DNA from: JBBRTJ01 sp038244535
GTDB taxonomy: Bacteria; Actinomycetota; Acidimicrobiia; Acidimicrobiales; Ilumatobacteraceae
Direction: 5' to 3'
DNA: 33,110 bases
Assembly (NCBI GenBank): GCA_038244535.1
Contig: JBBRTJ010000030.1
Coordinates: forward strand, 1-33,110
Part shown: piece after piece, positions 30,436 through 33,110 of the stretch
Position numbering within the stretch: position 1 is the first letter of the stretch
How the letters are laid out: each line of letters begins with the position of its first letter
Position numbers and translations under genes: made by a program
Notes under the pieces: generated by a model
The model's input: only the letters and a program-made list of their open reading frames with translations
Database searches by the model: none
What the model was told of the DNA's origin: nothing

Positions 30436-30490
30436 CTGGCGAGCTCGTGCGCCGAACGCGGCACACAGGCCCCTTGGCGGCACAAGCCCC
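30436..30490. repeat. 55-bp palindromic repeat, copy 2
   Basis: Same length and layout as copy 1, with AGCTCGTGC on the left and GGCACAAGCC on the right, so the stem has a mismatch. It ends 30 bp before the cysteine desulfurase start. Two copies in the 217-bp gap suggest a mobile palindromic family; a role as transcription terminator for the SufR-like gene is possible. Confidence 0.8.
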
Positions 30491-30519
30491 TTCTTGACGC
30501 CCTCGTAGGCTCGGCGCGG

Positions 30520-31641
30520 ATGGCTCGCCACTACCTCGACCACGCCTCCACCTCGCCGGCGCGGCCCGCGGCGGTCGCCGCGATGGTCGAGTGGCTGGGC
30601 GGCCCACTCGGTGCCGCCGACCCGTCGCGCCTCCACGCCGAGGGGCAGGCCGCACGGGTGGCCATCGAGTCGGCGCGCGACGCGGTCGCCGCGCTGGTCG
30701 GGGCCCGAAATCGCGAAGTGGTGTTCACCAGCGGAGCCACCGAGGCGATTCACGCTGCGGTGTGGGGCGCCGGTGAGCGGGGCCCCCATCAGGTGGTCGG
30801 GGCCGTCGAGCACTCGGCCGTGCGGATGGCAGCAGGGCGCTTCGAGGTGACCGCGGTGGGGTGCGACCGGTTCGGTCGCCTCGATCCCGACCGCCTGCTC
30901 GCCGCGGTCCGTGACGACACCGCCGTCGTCCACGTGCAGTGGGGCAACCACGAAGTCGGCACGCGGCAACCCGTGGCCGAGGTGGTTCGGCGCTGCCGCG
31001 AGGCGGGCGTGCTCGTCCACGTCGATGCCGCGCAAGGCGTCGGTCACGGTGACATCGCGTTCGACGCGCTGGGGGCCGACCTCATGAGCATCAGCGCCCA
31101 CAAGCATGGTGGGCCCCCCGGCATCGGGGCGTTGCTCGTGCGGCGTGGGCTGCGCCTGCGGCCGCTCTTGGTTGGCTCCGATCAGGAGCGAGCCCGGCGA
31201 GCAGGGTTCGAGAACGGGCCGGCCATCGCCGGCTGGGGGGCAGCCGCCCGAGCACTGGTTGCAGATGCAACGATCGCGCTCGAGATCGCCGAGCAACGGC
31301 GCCTGACCGAGCGGATCCTCGCGGCCGCCCGCTCCTGGGATGGCGTGAGCGTGTACGGCGATCCCACCGAGCGACTCCCCCACATCGTCTGCCTCGGCAT
31401 CGAGGGCGTCGAGCCGCAGTCCGTGCTCCTCGGCCTCGATCAGCGCGGCATCGCCGTGCACAGCGGCAGCGCCTGCGCGTCTGAAGACCTGCAGCCGTCG
31501 CCGGTCCTCGAGGCGATGGGTGTCGACGCCCACCACTCGTTGCGGATCAGCGTTGGCTGGACCACGACCGACGCCGACATCGATGCACTCGCGGCGACGC
31601 TGCCCGTGGTGCTGACCTCGCTGCGCTCGCTGCGCACCTGA
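30520..31641 (+). CDS. cysteine desulfurase family protein
   Basis: A 373-residue PLP enzyme of the NifS/IscS group, which takes sulfur from L-cysteine as a persulfide for Fe-S clusters or thio-modification. Visible are His98 (VEHSAV), Asp169 and Gln172 (HVDAAQGVGH), the PLP lysine Lys195 (SISAHKHGGPPG) and the catalytic Cys319 in SGSACAS. The N-terminus YLDHASTSP is typical. The ATG at 30520 has only weak ribosome-site sequence. It is preceded by a SufR-like gene, but 217 bp with two palindromic repeats separate them, so it may have its own promoter. It could supply sulfur to Fe-S assembly or to tRNA thiolation. Confidence 0.93.
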   Translation: MARHYLDHASTSPARPAAVAAMVEWLGGPLGAADPSRLHAEGQAARVAIESARDAVAALVGARNREVVFTSGATEAIHAAVWGAGERGPHQVVGAVEHSAVRMAAGRFEVTAVGCDRFGRLDPDRLLAAVRDDTAVVHVQWGNHEVGTRQPVAEVVRRCREAGVLVHVDAAQGVGHGDIAFDALGADLMSISAHKHGGPPGIGALLVRRGLRLRPLLVGSDQERARRAGFENGPAIAGWGAAARALVADATIALEIAEQRRLTERILAAARSWDGVSVYGDPTERLPHIVCLGIEGVEPQSVLLGLDQRGIAVHSGSACASEDLQPSPVLEAMGVDAHHSLRISVGWTTTDADIDALAATLPVVLTSLRSLRT

Positions 31642-31668
31642 CCTGCCGATCGACCAACTGAGGGGGGC

Positions 31669-33110
31669 TCAAGGCCTCGAGGGAACGAGCTCGAGTGATG
31701 AGAGGGCGTCCCAGTGACCGTCTCGGAGGAGGTGGAGCACGCCGCTGAGATCGGCGGCACTCTCGTAGGCATCGCGAGCGGCCGCGGCCTCGTCGGGGAA
31801 GCCGAGGAAGATGCCGCCGACCACCACCCCATCGCTGATGATCAGCTTGCGGTAGCGGAAGCCTTGGATCTGCTCGTCGGTCACGACGACGTCGAAGTCG
31901 GCGCGGGGCTCGATCTGCCCGAACGAGAGCACGTCGAGCCCGACGCCCTTCAGGATCGTCATGGGCACGGTGTCGATGTAGACCTCGTGGCCGCCGACGG
32001 CGTTCGCCGCCGCCACCTGGGCCTGGGTCACCGCCACCGGCCACAGCCCCCAGATGCGACCGTTGCACTCGGCGAGGTCACCCACCGCGAAGATGTCGGG
32101 GTCGCTCGTGCGCATGCTGGTGTCCACCACCACACCACGATTCACGGCCAGCCCGGCAGCCGCAGCCACTTCGGCGTTGGGGTCGATGCCGGCCGCCACG
32201 ACAAGGACGCCGCAGGGCATCACTCTGCCGCTACGAAGCACCGCCTCCTCCAGGTGACCGCGACCCCGGACGGCGACGGTTTCGGCCGCCGTCGCGATCT
32301 CGATGCCGAGGCTCTCGAAGTAGCCCTGCAACACCCGTGAGCCCGTGACGTCGAGGCTTCGGCGCAGCAAACGATCGGATCGCTCGAGCACGGTCACCTG
32401 CAGCCCGATCTCGCGCAGCGCGTGGGCGGCCTCCAGCCCGAGCAGTCCACCACCGGCGACGAGAGCGATCGGGGCCTCGACGCTCTGGGCCGCCCGCCGG
32501 ATCTCGATGGCGTCCTCCGCCTCGCGCAGCACGAAGCAACCGGCCAAGCCGAACCCTTCGATGTCGGGCAGCGTGCTCCGAGATCCGGTGGCGAGGATGA
32601 GCCGGTCGTAGGGAAGGCGCTGGCCGGTGCCGAGCACCACCTCGCGGCGCTCACGATCGATGGCCCGTACGACCGTGTTGAGCCACGAGGTGATGGTGTG
32701 CTTCTCGAACCAGTCGTCGGGCAGCAGGTACAGGCCTTGCATGGCCGAGCGCCCGTAGATGAGCCGAGAGATCCCCATCCGGTTGTAGAGCTGGTGGGCC
32801 TCCCTCCCGACGATGTCGATGGAGCACTCCGGGTGCTGGCGGCGGGCGAAGTCGGCGGCCGTCACCCCGCCGATCCCGTTGCCGACCACGACGACGTGGC
32901 GCACGGCGGGATCGGGTTCGAAGGTGCGGGCCCGGCTCACCGCCTTGCTGCTCTCGTCGGGCCGCGTCGACACCTGACAGGCGCCCTGCACGCGAGCGCA
33001 GCAGGCCATGCGGTTGGTGCCACCCAGCCCGAGGCGCTCGAGGGTGTTGGCCTCTTCCCGCGTGACGGGCGAGAGGTTCTCGAAGCCGCTGATCACGTGC
33101 ACCGGATCAG
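31669..33110 (-). CDS. ferredoxin-domain-fused FAD-dependent oxidoreductase (5' end cut by window edge)
   Basis: The frame stays open to the window edge, so the N-terminus is missing. The visible start (ENLSPVTREEANTLERLG, then RMACCARVQGACQVS) is the C-terminal part of a plant-type [2Fe-2S] ferredoxin domain with its last cluster cysteine. A linker of about 25 residues leads to a pyridine-nucleotide-disulfide-type flavoprotein: FAD-binding VVVVGNGIGGVTAADFARR, NAD-binding VAGGGLLGLEAAHALRE, and the second FAD motif DIFAVGDLAE. It resembles the NirB-like/rubredoxin-reductase group. The fusion suggests NAD(P)H-to-ferredoxin electron transfer within one chain. A GTG at 33102 lies inside the ferredoxin domain and is unlikely to be the true start. 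The partner enzyme is not visible. Confidence 0.85.
   Translation of the reverse strand, partial: DPVHVISGFENLSPVTREEANTLERLGLGGTNRMACCARVQGACQVSTRPDESSKAVSRARTFEPDPAVRHVVVVGNGIGGVTAADFARRQHPECSIDIVGREAHQLYNRMGISRLIYGRSAMQGLYLLPDDWFEKHTITSWLNTVVRAIDRERREVVLGTGQRLPYDRLILATGSRSTLPDIEGFGLAGCFVLREAEDAIEIRRAAQSVEAPIALVAGGGLLGLEAAHALREIGLQVTVLERSDRLLRRSLDVTGSRVLQGYFESLGIEIATAAETVAVRGRGHLEEAVLRSGRVMPCGVLVVAAGIDPNAEVAAAAGLAVNRGVVVDTSMRTSDPDIFAVGDLAECNGRIWGLWPVAVTQAQVAAANAVGGHEVYIDTVPMTILKGVGLDVLSFGQIEPRADFDVVVTDEQIQGFRYRKLIISDGVVVGGIFLGFPDEAAAARDAYESAADLSGVLHLLRDGHWDALSSLELVPSRP

Noticed and set aside
30341..30490. Paired repeats as CRISPR or transposon ends
   Set aside because: Only two copies, each itself palindromic, with no transposase and no target-site duplication visible.

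Overview
The window looks like a chromosomal segment of a high-GC Gram-positive bacterium of the Actinomycetota. The strongest signs are a WhiB regulator next to a PdtaS-type kinase, a phosphomutase/DUF3090/SCO1664 trio, DUF3107, frequent GTG/TTG starts and apparently leaderless promoters. The gene mix (several acyl-CoA/ETF genes, an F420-type flavoprotein, no mycolate or sporulation genes) would fit the class Acidimicrobiia, but that placement is inference. Coding density is very high. No gene-free stretch exceeds 300 bases; the largest are the left edge (1-238, nothing seen except a PadR operator) and 30303-30519 (two palindromic repeats). No tRNA, rRNA, CRISPR, integrase or IS element was seen.

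Layout, left to right. 239-2434: a PadR repressor and a DHA2-type drug exporter. 2473-5787 (minus): an acyl-CoA dehydrogenase, a kynurenine-formamidase-like hydrolase and kynureninase, read as one operon for tryptophan/kynurenine breakdown. 5855-8184: a histidine phosphatase overlapping tail to tail with an ECF42 sigma factor and its YCII/DGPF partner. 8302-10447: an FrhB-type iron-sulfur flavoprotein and an HSL-family esterase. 10488-11689: an Xre/MbcA antitoxin with an RES-domain toxin. 11868-12710: a family-5 uracil-DNA glycosylase. 12738-14642: the phosphomutase/DUF3090/SCO1664 trio. 14662-17802 (minus): etfB, etfA and an aldonolactone oxidase. 17930-20497: a diacylglycerol-kinase-like protein, a VapBC pair and a glycerophosphodiesterase. 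20649-26671: WhiB1-like regulator facing a long minus-strand run of PdtaS kinase, two ArsA/Get3-like ATPases, DUF3107, a b-type cytochrome and a YedY-like molybdoprotein. 26769-28178: a DUF2786 gene broken by one in-frame TGA. 28181-31641: an Fe-S biogenesis neighbourhood (Mrp, SufR-like repressor, cysteine desulfurase). 31669-33110: a ferredoxin-reductase-like flavoprotein cut by the window edge.

The non-coding signals are the most interesting part. Nearly the same 18-bp palindrome stands in front of the acyl-CoA dehydrogenase/kynurenine operon and in front of etfBA, which suggests one regulator for a dehydrogenase and its electron acceptor. A candidate ECF42 promoter and a perfect hairpin precede the YCII gene. 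A 43-bp palindromic repeat with GTTGGGTCGA/TCGACCCAAC ends occurs twice inside the formamidase gene, where it is translated, and once between genes. A second palindromic family (55 bp) lies before the cysteine desulfurase. Short in-frame tandem repeats have expanded at the ends of at least three proteins.
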